Position numbers and translations under genes: made by a program. A stretch of 44,290 bases of DNA from Blastocatellia bacterium. Its GTDB lineage: Bacteria > Acidobacteriota > Blastocatellia > UBA7656. Each line of letters begins with the position of its first letter. Positions within the stretch are counted from its first letter, which is position 1. The notes under the pieces were generated by a model. It ran no database searches. It saw only the letters and a list, made by a program, of their open reading frames with translations, and was not told the DNA's origin. The stretch covers positions 1 to 44,290 of the forward strand of contig DATENM010000155.1 in the NCBI GenBank assembly GCA_035275065.1. The letters run 5' to 3'. Shown piece after piece: positions 27,701 through 34,576 of the stretch.

Positions 27701-27828
27701 ACACCTATTCGTACGTCGCGAGAGCGACGACGCCGGGCGCGTTTGTGGTGCCGCCGTCAAAGGCCGAAGAGATGTACCATCCGGAAACCTTCGGACGCAG
27801 CGCCACCGACCGCGTCATCGTCGAGTAA
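21781..27828 (+). CDS. Bacterial alpha-2-macroglobulin family protein with intact thioester
   Basis: This 2015-aa exported protein is a bacterial protease trap of the complement-like superfamily, expected in the periplasm. It has a signal peptide (MCCKRFLCLVLTIMQ... to LANA, about 30 aa). Ig-like N-terminal domains follow (about 150-330), with PLAAQLSVTFSQPM. The MG3 signature MYRPGEEVHVKGWLRR is at about 690, the bait and MG7 regions at 800-1200, and LPDNLTRYRIMAVAV before the thioester-ester domain. The thioester CAEQ is at residues 1524-1527, and a typical C-terminus has WWGVWYEHQNMRDERVEAF and YSYVARATTPG. It lacks a lipobox, unlike E. coli YfhM, and no PBP1C gene (pbpC) is adjacent, the usual partner. 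The ATG at 21781 was chosen for the signal peptide and promoter. Confidence 0.96.
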   Translation: MCCKRFLCLVLTIMQTAGMLAQLANAQVSRRPRPIPQVTNMQQGLQIKLSEGSPVVESQAANPRAEATRLAADETESLLRRLPAIRAEAGDEQDFALREKSLPPPRTGKTVEGQFPPAPSRDTTAQPVSGPLEVLRYAPEGEVPLAAQLSVTFSQPMVAVTSHADTVAEGVPVRLTPQPQGRWRWVGAKTLLFETDGHLPMATDYQVEVVKGTKSATGANLAETRAWRFSTPPPQVKQFYPQAGPTVRDPLMFVEFDQRIDPAAVLKTIHLRSSRQDINLRLATADELAADEMVSSLAKAAEKGRWLAFRAVAVNGDGLPLPADAGINVSVGPGTPSAEGPRTTAAAQPFTFRTYGPLRVTDQRCGWQERCTPFDQWQIQFSNPLDAAAFEQSQIRVSPEIAGMKTAVYGNMLQITGVKRGRTTYHVTVTAAVRDQFGQTLGADVPLAFNVGAAEPALAGPDKTFLVLDPSAQPRLSIYTINQPSLRVRLYRVGPENWAQFLQYLRATNDNTNATPPGRLVVNENVPVKAEADEMAETRIDLSRALENRFGHVVAIIESTLPPRNRYDRQRIAVWAAATQIGLTAFVDKQELVGWATSLKDGKPVEGARLTIAVAQTSGLRGESPTTTDASGLVRLPLNNEGGGSKLLIARKDKDVAFLPENAYWWSEQSAWVRRPEADALSWFVFDDRKMYRPGEEVHVKGWLRRIGTGTDGDVNGLDGYVKSVTYSLKDSRGNEVMKGAAQVNALGGFDAVLKLPATMNLGYANLQLEARDVSVALSNLNYNHQVQVQEFRRPEFEVTAQASEGPHFVGGSANVTATAAYYAGGGLANSEVTWQVIAHAAQFTPPNRDDFTFGKWIPWWINNSDYRQLKVETFTGRTDGAGKHSLRVDFLSVDPPRPSTVTAEASVMDVNRQQWTATTSMLVHPADLYVGIRSPRTFVQKGEPLIVQSIVCDLDGKLIVGRSVKMRAVLLDWVFEKGEWKQKEANPQECEVKSTTAPVECRFETKEGGTYRITATVMDDRERRNESELTLWVAGGKVVPKRNLEQEDAGLIPDRKEYQPGDTAEILVQAPFTPAEGVMTLRRSGIVTTERFKMESASRTLKVPIKEGYTPNVTVQVDLVGASARTDEAGKANDKLPKRPAFAKGSLNLSVPPLARKLAVEAVPRNKALEPGGETVVDVTVKDAAGRAVSGSELAVVVVDEAILGLTGYRIGDPLSTFYAPRGTDTSDYELRREVLLGNPDDLIAQTKNLPINGRSFDRLQADGLVQTESVMVSNMPAAAPMARQAQKAGIGGSASGSEPEPIRTREDFNALATFAAAVPTDSDGRASVKVKLPDNLTRYRIMAVAVAGGRQFGGGESTITARLPLMARPSAPRFLNFGDKFELPVVIQNQTDAPMEVNVGVRATNAALTDGAGRRVTVPANDRVEVRFPATTERAGTARFQIAAASGKWADAAEVSLPVWTPATTEAFATYGEIDAGAILQPVKAPSDAVTQFGGIEITTSSTELQALTDAVLYLTRYPFECAEQMSSRVMAIAALKDVLAAFKAQGLPSPQAMIDSVSRDVKRLRVLQNDDGGFGFWRRGEESWPYISIHVAHALQRAKEKGFDVPEEMRKRALDYLRNVEQHIPDYYGIEARRALIAYALYVRNRMGDRDTARARRLMAEAGLDGLSLEAVGWLLSVLTGDSASTAEVTAIRRHLNNRATEEAATAHFVTSYRDSDYLLLNSDRRADAVILESLISDQPANDLIPKLVRGLLGHRVAGRWENTQENSFVLLALDKYFAVYEKTTPNFTARAWLGDRYAGEHDFKGRTTERFNVTVPMRYLAETVASQNVVLAKDGAGRLYYRIGMQYAPASLRLEPSEHGFTVERVYEAIDKADDVRRDSDGNWHIKAGARVRVRLTMVAVSRRYHVALVDPIPAGLEAMNPELAVTGSIPQDPKESTRRSWWWGVWYEHQNMRDERVEAFASLLWDGVYTYSYVARATTPGAFVVPPSKAEEMYHPETFGRSATDRVIVE

Positions 27829-27876
27829 AATGTGACGCGGCGACACAGCGACACGGCGACACGGCGAGAAGAAAAA

Positions 27877-27979
27877 GACGCGGGGACGCGGAGACGCGGC
27901 GACGCGGGGAAAGAAAGACAAGCAGTCAGTCTCTCTGTCTTTCCCTCGCCGCGTCGCCGCGTCCCCGCGTCTCCGCGTC
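27877..27979. repeat. Iterated GACGCGG inverted repeat
   Basis: The arms 27877-27920 and 27936-27979 are near-perfect inverted copies, each made of four GACGCGG-like units plus GAAAGACA at the inner end. Before it, 27838-27870 has four CGACACGG-like direct iterations on one side only. It fills the convergent spacer between the macroglobulin (stop 27826-27828) and serC (stop 27986). A hairpin here could terminate both genes. Confidence 0.9.
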
Positions 27980-27985
27980 ACGGCC

Positions 27986-29071
27986 TTAGCCGTGCGTGCG
28001 CTCGAATTCCTTCATGAAGGAAACCAGCGCTTCGACGCCCTGGCGCGGGAAGGCGTTGTAGATCGAGGCGCGGATGCCGCCCACGGAGCGGTGGCCCTTC
28101 AAGCCGTTCAATCCGGCTTTTGTGGCTTCGGCAACAAACTGCTTCTCCAACTCTTCGCTCGGCAGTCGGAAGGTCACATTCATCAGCGAGCGGCAATCCG
28201 CTGCCGCATGCGGGCGATAAAATTCGGTCGCATCCATCGCGTCGTACAACAGGCCGGCCTTCTCTTTGTTCTGCTTGCCGATGGCTTCGAGGCCGCCCTG
28301 TTCGAGCAGCCAGGCGAGCACCAGCCGCATGACATAAATCGCAAAGACCGGCGGCGTGTTGTAGAGCGAGTTTTCTTTGGCATGCGTATTGTAGTTCAAC
28401 ATCGTGTGCAGGCTGGCCGGGCTGCGCGCCAGTAGGTCATCTCGCATAATGACGAGCGTGACGCCAGCCGGCGCGAGGTTCTTTTGCGCGCCCGCATAGA
28501 TCATCGCGTACTTGCTGACGTTCAGCGGGTGGCTGAAGATGTCCGACGAAGCGTCCGCCACCATCGGCACGTCACCGGTTTCGGGATCATATTTGAATTC
28601 AACGCCGTGGATCGTTTCGTTGGTGGTGATGTGAACGTAAGCGGCTTCGGGATCGAGCCTCAACTCTTCTTGCTTCGGCACGCGCTTGAAGCCGTCGCCT
28701 TCGGTTGTCGCCGCGATGTTGACCGTGCCGATGCGCTGCGCTTCCTTGATGGCTTTTTTCGACCACGAGCCGGTGACGACATAATCGGCCTTGCCGCCAG
28801 CGGGCAGCAGGTTCATCGGCACCATCGAAAATTGCAACGACGCGCCGCCCTGCAAGAACAGGATGTGGTAGTTGTCGGGGATGCCGGCGAGCTTGCGCAT
28901 GTCGGCTTGCGCGCCCTGAATGATTTCGTCGAACGCCTTCGAGCGGTGACTGATCTCGACAATAGACATGCCGACGCCGGGCAGCGCCACCATATCGCGC
29001 TGCACTTGTTCGAGCACCGACAGCGGCAGCACCGCCGGGCCCGCGGAAAAGTTATAGATTCGTTCGGTCAT
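27986..29071 (-). CDS. serC: Phosphoserine aminotransferase
   Basis: This 361-aa cytoplasmic PLP enzyme converts 3-phosphohydroxypyruvate plus glutamate to phosphoserine and 2-oxoglutarate. Features: N-terminal YNFSAGPAVLP, the PLP lysine K197 in IYAGAQKNLAPAG, the phosphate-binding GGASLQF, and the C-terminal RASIYNAFP (substrate Arg). Length and motifs match the E. coli type. A strong ribosome-binding site (GGAGGG) precedes the ATG. It is the last gene of the DUF1015-ackA-serA-serC operon; serA ends 20 bases upstream. serB is not in the window. Identification is firm. Confidence 0.97.
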   Translation of the reverse strand: MTERIYNFSAGPAVLPLSVLEQVQRDMVALPGVGMSIVEISHRSKAFDEIIQGAQADMRKLAGIPDNYHILFLQGGASLQFSMVPMNLLPAGGKADYVVTGSWSKKAIKEAQRIGTVNIAATTEGDGFKRVPKQEELRLDPEAAYVHITTNETIHGVEFKYDPETGDVPMVADASSDIFSHPLNVSKYAMIYAGAQKNLAPAGVTLVIMRDDLLARSPASLHTMLNYNTHAKENSLYNTPPVFAIYVMRLVLAWLLEQGGLEAIGKQNKEKAGLLYDAMDATEFYRPHAAADCRSLMNVTFRLPSEELEKQFVAEATKAGLNGLKGHRSVGGIRASIYNAFPRQGVEALVSFMKEFERTHG

Positions 29072-29091
29072 TATCCCTCCAGTATTGAGAG

Positions 29092-30294
29092 CTACAGCTT
29101 GAGCAAGCTCAACTCGATGATGTCGCCGGATGCCGCTTTCATGGCGTCGAGCGTTTCAGGTGAAGGCGCTTGATCCAGGTGGATGCGCGCGATGGCGGCG
29201 ACAGCGCCTTCAAAGACGATGTTTTCGGTCTCCTGCACGTTGATGCCTGCGCCTTTCAACTGGTCGAAGACTGCCGCGAGCACCCCGACGCGGTCGAAGT
29301 GGCGGACGACCAGTAGATACGTCGCCGCCGTCTTCTTCGCCAGGTTGACGACGTTCGGGGCGCGGCCCATGTCTTTGTACTCGCGGATGATGCGCACTGT
29401 CTCGTCGGCGATGGCCTGTTGAGCTTGATCGGTTGACGCGCCGATGTGGTGCGTGCCGATGACGCCGTCGAGCTTGAAGATGTCGTCTTCGACAGTGCCG
29501 GTGCCGCCGCCTGGCTCGCCCGCGAAAACATCCAACCCGGCGCGCAGTCCGCGCTCAGTGACGGCGCGGGCGAGCGCCGCCTGGTCTATGACTTCGGCGC
29601 GCGAGGTGTTGACGAAGTAGGAGCCGGGCGCGAGCGCCGCCAGCACTTCTTCGTTAATCAGGTTGCGCGTGTCGTCTTTGAGCGCCACGTGGACGCTCAG
29701 GATGTTGCAAGCCGCGGCCACTTCTTGCGGCGATGACTTCATCTCGACGCCAAGCTCACTGGCGCGCTCGGCGGTGAGCGAGCGGCTCCAGGCGACGACC
29801 GGCATGCCGAAAGCGCGGGCGCGCGGAATCATCTCCTGGCCGATCTGCCCGAGCCCGATGAGGCCGAGCGTCTGTCCGAACAGGCCGCGCGCTTTGCTAT
29901 ATTCCTTTTTGTTCCACTTGCCGGCGCGCAGGTCAGCGGCGTTGGCCGGGATGCGACGGTCGAGCGCCAGGATCAGGCCAAAGGCCAGCTCGGCGACGGC
30001 AACGGCATTCTTGCCGGGACAGTTGGCGACATAGATGCCGCGCGCCGATGCCGTCTTCACGTCAATCGTGTTATAGCCCGCGCCGGCGCGCACGACTAAG
30101 CTCAAGCGGCCCGCCTCAAGCGTCGCGCCCGGAACTTTGGTGCCGCGCACCACCAGCACGTCCGCGCCTGTCGAGGCGACGGCTTGCGTCAACGAGTCGT
30201 CTTTTAGCTCGGCGTCGTAGGCGACCTCGAAGCCTGCCGCTTGCAGTTCGTTGATGCCGCTTTCGGGGAATTTATCCGCGATCAGAATTTTCAT
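29092..30294 (-). CDS. serA: D-3-phosphoglycerate dehydrogenase
   Basis: This 400-aa NAD-dependent enzyme carries out the first step of serine biosynthesis from 3-phosphoglycerate. It has the Rossmann motif GLIGLGQIG (144-152) and catalytic R232 (NTSRAEVID), E260 (FAGEPG) and H283 (THHIGAST). A C-terminal ACT domain (about 330-400) starts VVRHFDRVGVLAAVFDQL and probably binds serine for feedback control. It is shorter than the classical 520-aa bacterial form because it lacks the intervening domain. GGAG lies before the ATG at 30294; an upstream Met at 30333 would overlap the end of ackA. It is in the operon between ackA and serC. Confidence 0.96.
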   Translation of the reverse strand: MKILIADKFPESGINELQAAGFEVAYDAELKDDSLTQAVASTGADVLVVRGTKVPGATLEAGRLSLVVRAGAGYNTIDVKTASARGIYVANCPGKNAVAVAELAFGLILALDRRIPANAADLRAGKWNKKEYSKARGLFGQTLGLIGLGQIGQEMIPRARAFGMPVVAWSRSLTAERASELGVEMKSSPQEVAAACNILSVHVALKDDTRNLINEEVLAALAPGSYFVNTSRAEVIDQAALARAVTERGLRAGLDVFAGEPGGGTGTVEDDIFKLDGVIGTHHIGASTDQAQQAIADETVRIIREYKDMGRAPNVVNLAKKTAATYLLVVRHFDRVGVLAAVFDQLKGAGINVQETENIVFEGAVAAIARIHLDQAPSPETLDAMKAASGDIIELSLLKL

Positions 30295-30334
30295 TAAACG
30301 CTCCTCGATGATGACCAATGCGCGAAGTCGCATT

Positions 30335-31582
30335 CTAATACCGTTGCGGCGCGCCGCGCACGCAACGCACCGTGTCGCGCGCGATCAATAACTCTTCGTC
30401 GGTCGGGATCGTGTAAGCCGCCAGCCGCGACGCATCGGTGCTGATCAAGCCTTCGCAGCCGCTTACGCATTGCGTGTTGCGCTCGGCATCCAGCTCAAGC
30501 CCGGCCCACTGCAAGCCATCGCAGATCAGCCCGCGAATCTCCGGCGCGTTCTCGCCGATGCCGCCGGTAAAGACGATGGCGTCCGCGCCGCCCATCGCCG
30601 CGAGGTAGCTGCCAATGTATTTGCGCGCTCGATAGCAGAAAATTTCAATCGCCAGCCGCGCCCGGCGGTCGTTGTTCTCGCGCGCTTCTTCGAGCAGCTC
30701 GCGCATATCGTTGGTCAGTCCTGATATGCCGATCAGCCCCGATTGCTTGTTCAACATGGTTTCGAGCTGTTGCAACGATAAGCCTTCTTTGACCGCCAGG
30801 TAATCGATGATGGCCGGGTCCAGGTCGCCGGCGCGCGTCCCCATCACCAGTCCTTCGAGCGGCGTCATGCCCATCGAGGTGTCTATCGAATCGCCGTTCT
30901 TGATCGCCGCCGCCGAGCAGCCGTTGCCGAGGTGCAGGGTAATCACGCTGGTCTCTTCGCGCTTGATGTTGCGCAGCAAGCGATAGCGATAGGCGACGTA
31001 ACGGTGCGAGGTGCCGTGGAAGCCATAGCGGCGCAGCTTGTAGCGGCGATAGAACTGGTAGGGGATCGCGTACAGGTAAGCGCGTTCGGGTAGCGTCTGA
31101 TGAAAGGCCGTGTCGAAGACGGCGACCTGCGGCAGGCCCGGCCCGAACAGGTCGCGGGCGGCTTGAATGCCTTTGATGTTGGCGGGGTTGTGCAGCGGCG
31201 CCAGCTCGATCATCTCCTCGATGCCGGCGAGCACTTCGTCGGTGATGAGGACAGAATGCGTGAAGCGTTCGCCGCCATGCACGACGCGGTGGCCGACGGC
31301 ATGAATATCGGCGACGCTGCGGACGCCTTCGATGCCGGCGGCTTCAGATGACGCCCAGCGGATGATGTGATCAACCGCGGCGCGCATGTCGCGCAGGGCA
31401 GCGGTCGAGCGTTGCTGGGCGCGCCCTTCGACTTTCAAAGTGATGATGGCTTCGCCGCCGATGCGCTCGACGCCGCCGCGCGCAAGCCTGCGGTCGGCAT
31501 TGCGGCTGATCTCGTCAAGATCGGTAGCGATGAGCTGGAACTTGACCGTCGAGCTGCCGCAATTGAGAACCAGGACATTCAT
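30335..31582 (-). CDS. ackA: Acetate kinase
   Basis: This 415-aa ASKHA-fold kinase interconverts acetate plus ATP and acetyl phosphate plus ADP. Signatures: N-terminal VLNCGSSTVKFQL (usual form NAGSSSLKF, so Cys replaces the first Ala), the second motif YGFHGTSHRYV, GMTPLEGLVMGTRAGDLDP, and near the C-terminus FTGGIGENAPEIR. AAAGG precedes the ATG. It follows the DUF1015 gene by 9 bases and precedes serA by 40. Phosphotransacetylase (pta) is not in the window. Its place inside a serine operon is unusual. Confidence 0.96.
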   Translation of the reverse strand: MNVLVLNCGSSTVKFQLIATDLDEISRNADRRLARGGVERIGGEAIITLKVEGRAQQRSTAALRDMRAAVDHIIRWASSEAAGIEGVRSVADIHAVGHRVVHGGERFTHSVLITDEVLAGIEEMIELAPLHNPANIKGIQAARDLFGPGLPQVAVFDTAFHQTLPERAYLYAIPYQFYRRYKLRRYGFHGTSHRYVAYRYRLLRNIKREETSVITLHLGNGCSAAAIKNGDSIDTSMGMTPLEGLVMGTRAGDLDPAIIDYLAVKEGLSLQQLETMLNKQSGLIGISGLTNDMRELLEEARENNDRRARLAIEIFCYRARKYIGSYLAAMGGADAIVFTGGIGENAPEIRGLICDGLQWAGLELDAERNTQCVSGCEGLISTDASRLAAYTIPTDEELLIARDTVRCVRGAPQRY

Positions 31583-31591
31583 AACGAACCT

Positions 31592-32878
31592 TTAGCCGAT
31601 CAGGTGGCTAAGCAAGCCATCGCGCAGCTTTGGCTCGAACCATGTTGACTTGGGCGGCATGATCTCTTTGGCGTCAGAGATGGCGATCAACTCTTCGACG
31701 GCGACCGGGTAAAGCTCAAAGGCCACCGCCGCGCGGCCCTCGTTGACGGCCTGCTCAAGCGTCTCCGCGCCGCGCACGCCGCCGACGAAGTCGATGCGCT
31801 TGTCCGTGCGTACGTCCTTGATGCCGAGCAGCGGGTCGAGCACGCGCTCTTGCAGGATGCTCACGTCGAGCGACGCAATCGGGTCATCAGCCCGCCCGGA
31901 GTCATTCGATATGCCGAGCAAGTACCACTTGCCGTCGAGGTACATGCGGATCAGCCCTTTTTCCGTTCGCCCGAAGGCGTTGTATTTATGGCCCGTGCGG
32001 GGATCGACAGCCAGCATACACATCTCAGGCCCTTCTTCACTGAGTTTGAATTGCTTGGAGAGCGCTTTGAGGAATTTGGCGCTCGATTGGCCGTTCAAAT
32101 CTTTCACCACGCGGTTGTAGGACAGGATACGGACCTGATCGGCAGGGAAGAGAACCGTGAGAAAGTAATTGTATTCTTCGTTACCCGTGTGATTCGCGTT
32201 CTGGTCGCGCAAAGCGGCGCGCGCCCGGCTGGCGCTGGCGGCGCGGTGATGACCGTCGGCGATGTAGAGCAGCGGCACCGCGTTGAACGCTTCGACCAAT
32301 GCTTGCGCGTCGGTGTCGGCGACGCGCCAGACGGTATGGCTAACACCATCGGCAGCGGTGAAGTCGGCGATGGCGTCGCCCTGTTTGGCGCGCTCGATAA
32401 TCGCGTTGATCTCGTCGCGCCCGCGATAGGTGAGAAAGACCGGGCCGGTCTGCGCGCCAATGGTAATCATGTGGCGCGTGCGGTCGTCTTCTTTATCTTT
32501 GCGGGTTCGTTCGTGCTTGCGAATGATGTCGGTGTCGTATTCGTCAATTGAACAGCAAGCCGCGAGCCCCGTCTGTTCGTGGCCGCCCATCTGCTGGCGG
32601 TAGACATAGAGGCTCGGCGTCGCTTCGACTTCGAGCGGCGCGGCGCGGCGCAGGCGGTCGTAATTCTCTCGCGCCTTGGCGTAGACCGCGTCCGAGTAAA
32701 CGTCCGTGCCATCGGGGAGATCGATTTCGGGCCGCGAGACGTGCAGGAAGCTGAGCGGGTTGTCAGCCGCAAGCTGTCGCGCTTCCGCGGTATTGACCAC
32801 GTCGTAAGGGACAGCGGAAACTTCCGCGGCTTTGTCTTTTTGTGGGCGTTCGGCGCGAAAGGGGCGAATGGTTGCCAT
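31592..32878 (-). CDS. DUF1015 family protein
   Basis: This 428-aa cytoplasmic protein of family DUF1015 starts MATIRPFRAERP, with SAVPYDVVNTAEAR and NPLSFLHVSRPEID near the N-terminus, and has the conserved IADGHHRAASA motif in the middle. C-terminal family patterns include PPKSTWFEPKLRDGLL. DUF1015 genes commonly lie beside serA/serC in other bacteria, which suggests a role linked to serine metabolism, but no reaction is established. It is the first gene of the operon. GGAGAG precedes the ATG at 32878. Start and family are well supported; function is open. Confidence 0.92.
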   Translation of the reverse strand: MATIRPFRAERPQKDKAAEVSAVPYDVVNTAEARQLAADNPLSFLHVSRPEIDLPDGTDVYSDAVYAKARENYDRLRRAAPLEVEATPSLYVYRQQMGGHEQTGLAACCSIDEYDTDIIRKHERTRKDKEDDRTRHMITIGAQTGPVFLTYRGRDEINAIIERAKQGDAIADFTAADGVSHTVWRVADTDAQALVEAFNAVPLLYIADGHHRAASASRARAALRDQNANHTGNEEYNYFLTVLFPADQVRILSYNRVVKDLNGQSSAKFLKALSKQFKLSEEGPEMCMLAVDPRTGHKYNAFGRTEKGLIRMYLDGKWYLLGISNDSGRADDPIASLDVSILQERVLDPLLGIKDVRTDKRIDFVGGVRGAETLEQAVNEGRAAVAFELYPVAVEELIAISDAKEIMPPKSTWFEPKLRDGLLSHLIG

Positions 32879-32952
32879 GTCTTGCTCTCCGGCTGGTGGT
32901 TTGTGCGCCGCCTCTGTCATTCGGCATTAACAGAAGCCGCGGCGAATAAGCA

Positions 32953-32981
32953 ATGCTAGGCTGCGCGGTGAGCGATGTCAA
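32953..32981 (-). promoter_or_regulatory. Promoter of the DUF1015-ackA-serA-serC operon
   Basis: On the minus strand, TTGACA (32981-32976), a 17-bp spacer and TAGCAT (32958-32953). The expected leader is about 68 bases. Confidence 0.65.
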
Positions 32982-32984
32982 CGG

Positions 32985-32999
32985 CCCACCTAGGGTGGG
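32985..32999. promoter_or_regulatory. Perfect palindrome beside the operon -35
   Basis: CCCACC-TAG-GGTGGG (32985-32999) is a perfect dyad ending three bases from the -35 hexamer (upstream on the minus strand). It is suited to a regulator site or a small hairpin. No partner copy was seen elsewhere in the window. Confidence 0.4.
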
Positions 33000-33000
33000 A

Positions 33001-33118
33001 AGGCAAAAATAAAAAGTAAAAAGGCAAAAGGTCGGCAGGAGATTAAATAGATAACTTGAGGCTACTTATTCATCCGGCTCTGCCACTTTTGCCTTTTGCC
33101 TTTTGCCTTTTGCCTTGA
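33001..33118. repeat. Iterated CTTTTGCC inverted repeat in a divergent spacer
   Basis: The left arm (33001-33031), rich in AAGGCAAAA, is an imperfect inverted copy of the right arm (33085-33118), which has four TTTTGCC iterations. The loop is 53 nt of unrelated sequence. It lies between two divergent promoters, so it cannot be a terminator for either gene. A single arm of the same word occurs at 14355-14370 beside the mobA stop. Confidence 0.85.
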
Positions 33119-33137
33119 TATGAGCGGGTGCTATGAT
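33110..33137 (+). promoter_or_regulatory. Promoter of the 33159 TPR gene, -35 within the repeat
   Basis: TTGCCT (33110-33115), a 16-bp spacer and extended -10 TGcTATGAT (33129-33137). The -35 hexamer is the last copy of the iterated repeat word. Transcription from here would start after the upstream in-frame ATG at 33120, supporting ATG 33159. Confidence 0.5.
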
Positions 33138-33158
33138 GCTTTCGAGGTTGTCATCCGT

Positions 33159-34574
33159 ATGTGCCTTTCCCGCTTCATCATCGTGCTTACTTTACTGGTC
33201 ATCGCTGCGCCGGTCTGTCGCGCACAGACCAACGGCCACAACGAAGACCGGCAGGCCGCCGCTGCCGCCTTTGAAGAAGGGCAGAGCGCCCAGCAGCGCG
33301 GCGACCATTCGGCGGCGGTGCGCTATTACAGCAACGCCATCAACGCCGCGCCTTCGCTTTATCAGCCTTACTATCAACGCGCCACGGCCCTGATCGCTCT
33401 GGCCCGTGACAAAGAGGCCGAAGCCGACCTGCGCAAAGTCATCGCTCTGGAGCCGAGCTTCGCCCGCGCCTATCGCGCCCTGGGCCAGGTCTTGCTGGAT
33501 CGCGACGCCACTCAGGAAGCCAAGACGGTGTTGGCTCGCGCGCTTGAGCTCGACCCGAAGCTCAGCGGCGTTCGCCTGCTCTATGCCAGCGCGCTGATTA
33601 AGACCAACGAGCCGCAGAAGGCCATCGAGCACCTGCGCGCCGCCATCGAGCAAGGTGAAGCGACGGCGCTCATCTACGCGCTGCTCGGCATTGCCGAGGA
33701 GCGCACAGACAAGAGCGAAGCCGCGTTTGCCGACTACTCGAAGGCCATCGAGATGGATGCCAGCATCGCCACGGCGCGCGAAGGCCGCGCTCGCATTTAT
33801 GAAGCGCGCGGCGATGCCGCCAAAGCCATCGCCGATTACGCCATCGCGTATCGCACCCAGCCGTCGGAAGCGACGGCGCTGCGGCTGGCGACGCTCTACG
33901 CGCGCACAGGGCAGCCGCAGACGGCGCTGCAAATCTATCGCGCGGTGCTGACCGCGCGCCCGAATGATTATGCGCTGCGCACAGAGATTGCCCGCCTGAT
34001 GGCCGAGAATGGCCAGAGCGCCGAGGCCATGAAAGAGATCGCCGGTCTCATCAAGCTGCGCCCCAACGATGCGCTCTTGCTGGTGATGGCCGGCGACCTG
34101 GTGTTTAAAGAGCAGCCGGCGGAAGCCGCAGATTACTATCGCCGGGCGCTGGCGCTCGACGCCAAAGACAACCACGCCCGCGTGCAACTGGGCGCGGCGA
34201 TGGTGCGCTCGAAGCAGTTCGAGCCGGCGCTGCCCATCCTCACCGAGGCCTTGCAACGCGACGCCAACAACTATGCTGCGCATGCCAGTTTGGCGACGGC
34301 GCTCTTCGAGCTGAAGCAGTATCCGCAGGCCACGGGCGAGTTCATCTGGCTAATTCGCGCGAAGCCCGACGTGGCGATGAGCTATTACTTTCTCGGCATT
34401 GCTTTTGATCGGCTGGGCGATTGTCCGCAGGCGCAACGCGCTTATCAGGAATTTGCCCGACGTGCCGATGCAGCCCGGAATCAGAGTGAGATTGATAACG
34501 CGAACCTGCGCTTGAGCCTGCTGGCCCGGCTGGTCAAGGACGGCAAGTGTAAATCACCCGCCAAAGGGAAGTGA
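33159..34574 (+). CDS. Exported TPR-repeat protein
   Basis: This 471-aa protein has a signal peptide (MCLSRFIIVLTLLVIAAPVCRA) and then about ten tetratricopeptide repeats along its length. Typical units are SAAVRYYSNAINAAPSLYQPYYQRA, AEADLRKVIALEPSFARAYRALGQ, AAFADYSKAIEMDASIATAREGRARIYEA and AADYYRRALALDAKDNHARVQLG. It ends in a Lys-rich CKSPAKGK. It probably acts as a periplasmic scaffold or assembly factor; no partner is named by the sequence. The start 33159 is supported by the signal peptide, GAGG upstream and the promoter position. The next gene, also exported, begins three bases after the stop, so the two are likely made together. Confidence 0.9.
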   Translation: MCLSRFIIVLTLLVIAAPVCRAQTNGHNEDRQAAAAAFEEGQSAQQRGDHSAAVRYYSNAINAAPSLYQPYYQRATALIALARDKEAEADLRKVIALEPSFARAYRALGQVLLDRDATQEAKTVLARALELDPKLSGVRLLYASALIKTNEPQKAIEHLRAAIEQGEATALIYALLGIAEERTDKSEAAFADYSKAIEMDASIATAREGRARIYEARGDAAKAIADYAIAYRTQPSEATALRLATLYARTGQPQTALQIYRAVLTARPNDYALRTEIARLMAENGQSAEAMKEIAGLIKLRPNDALLLVMAGDLVFKEQPAEAADYYRRALALDAKDNHARVQLGAAMVRSKQFEPALPILTEALQRDANNYAAHASLATALFELKQYPQATGEFIWLIRAKPDVAMSYYFLGIAFDRLGDCPQAQRAYQEFARRADAARNQSEIDNANLRLSLLARLVKDGKCKSPAKGK

Positions 34575-34576
34575 TT

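Noticed and set aside
27838..27979. Possible CRISPR array in the GACGCGG iterations
   Set aside because: Units are 7-9 bp with no unique spacers, and they form an inverted repeat; no cas genes.
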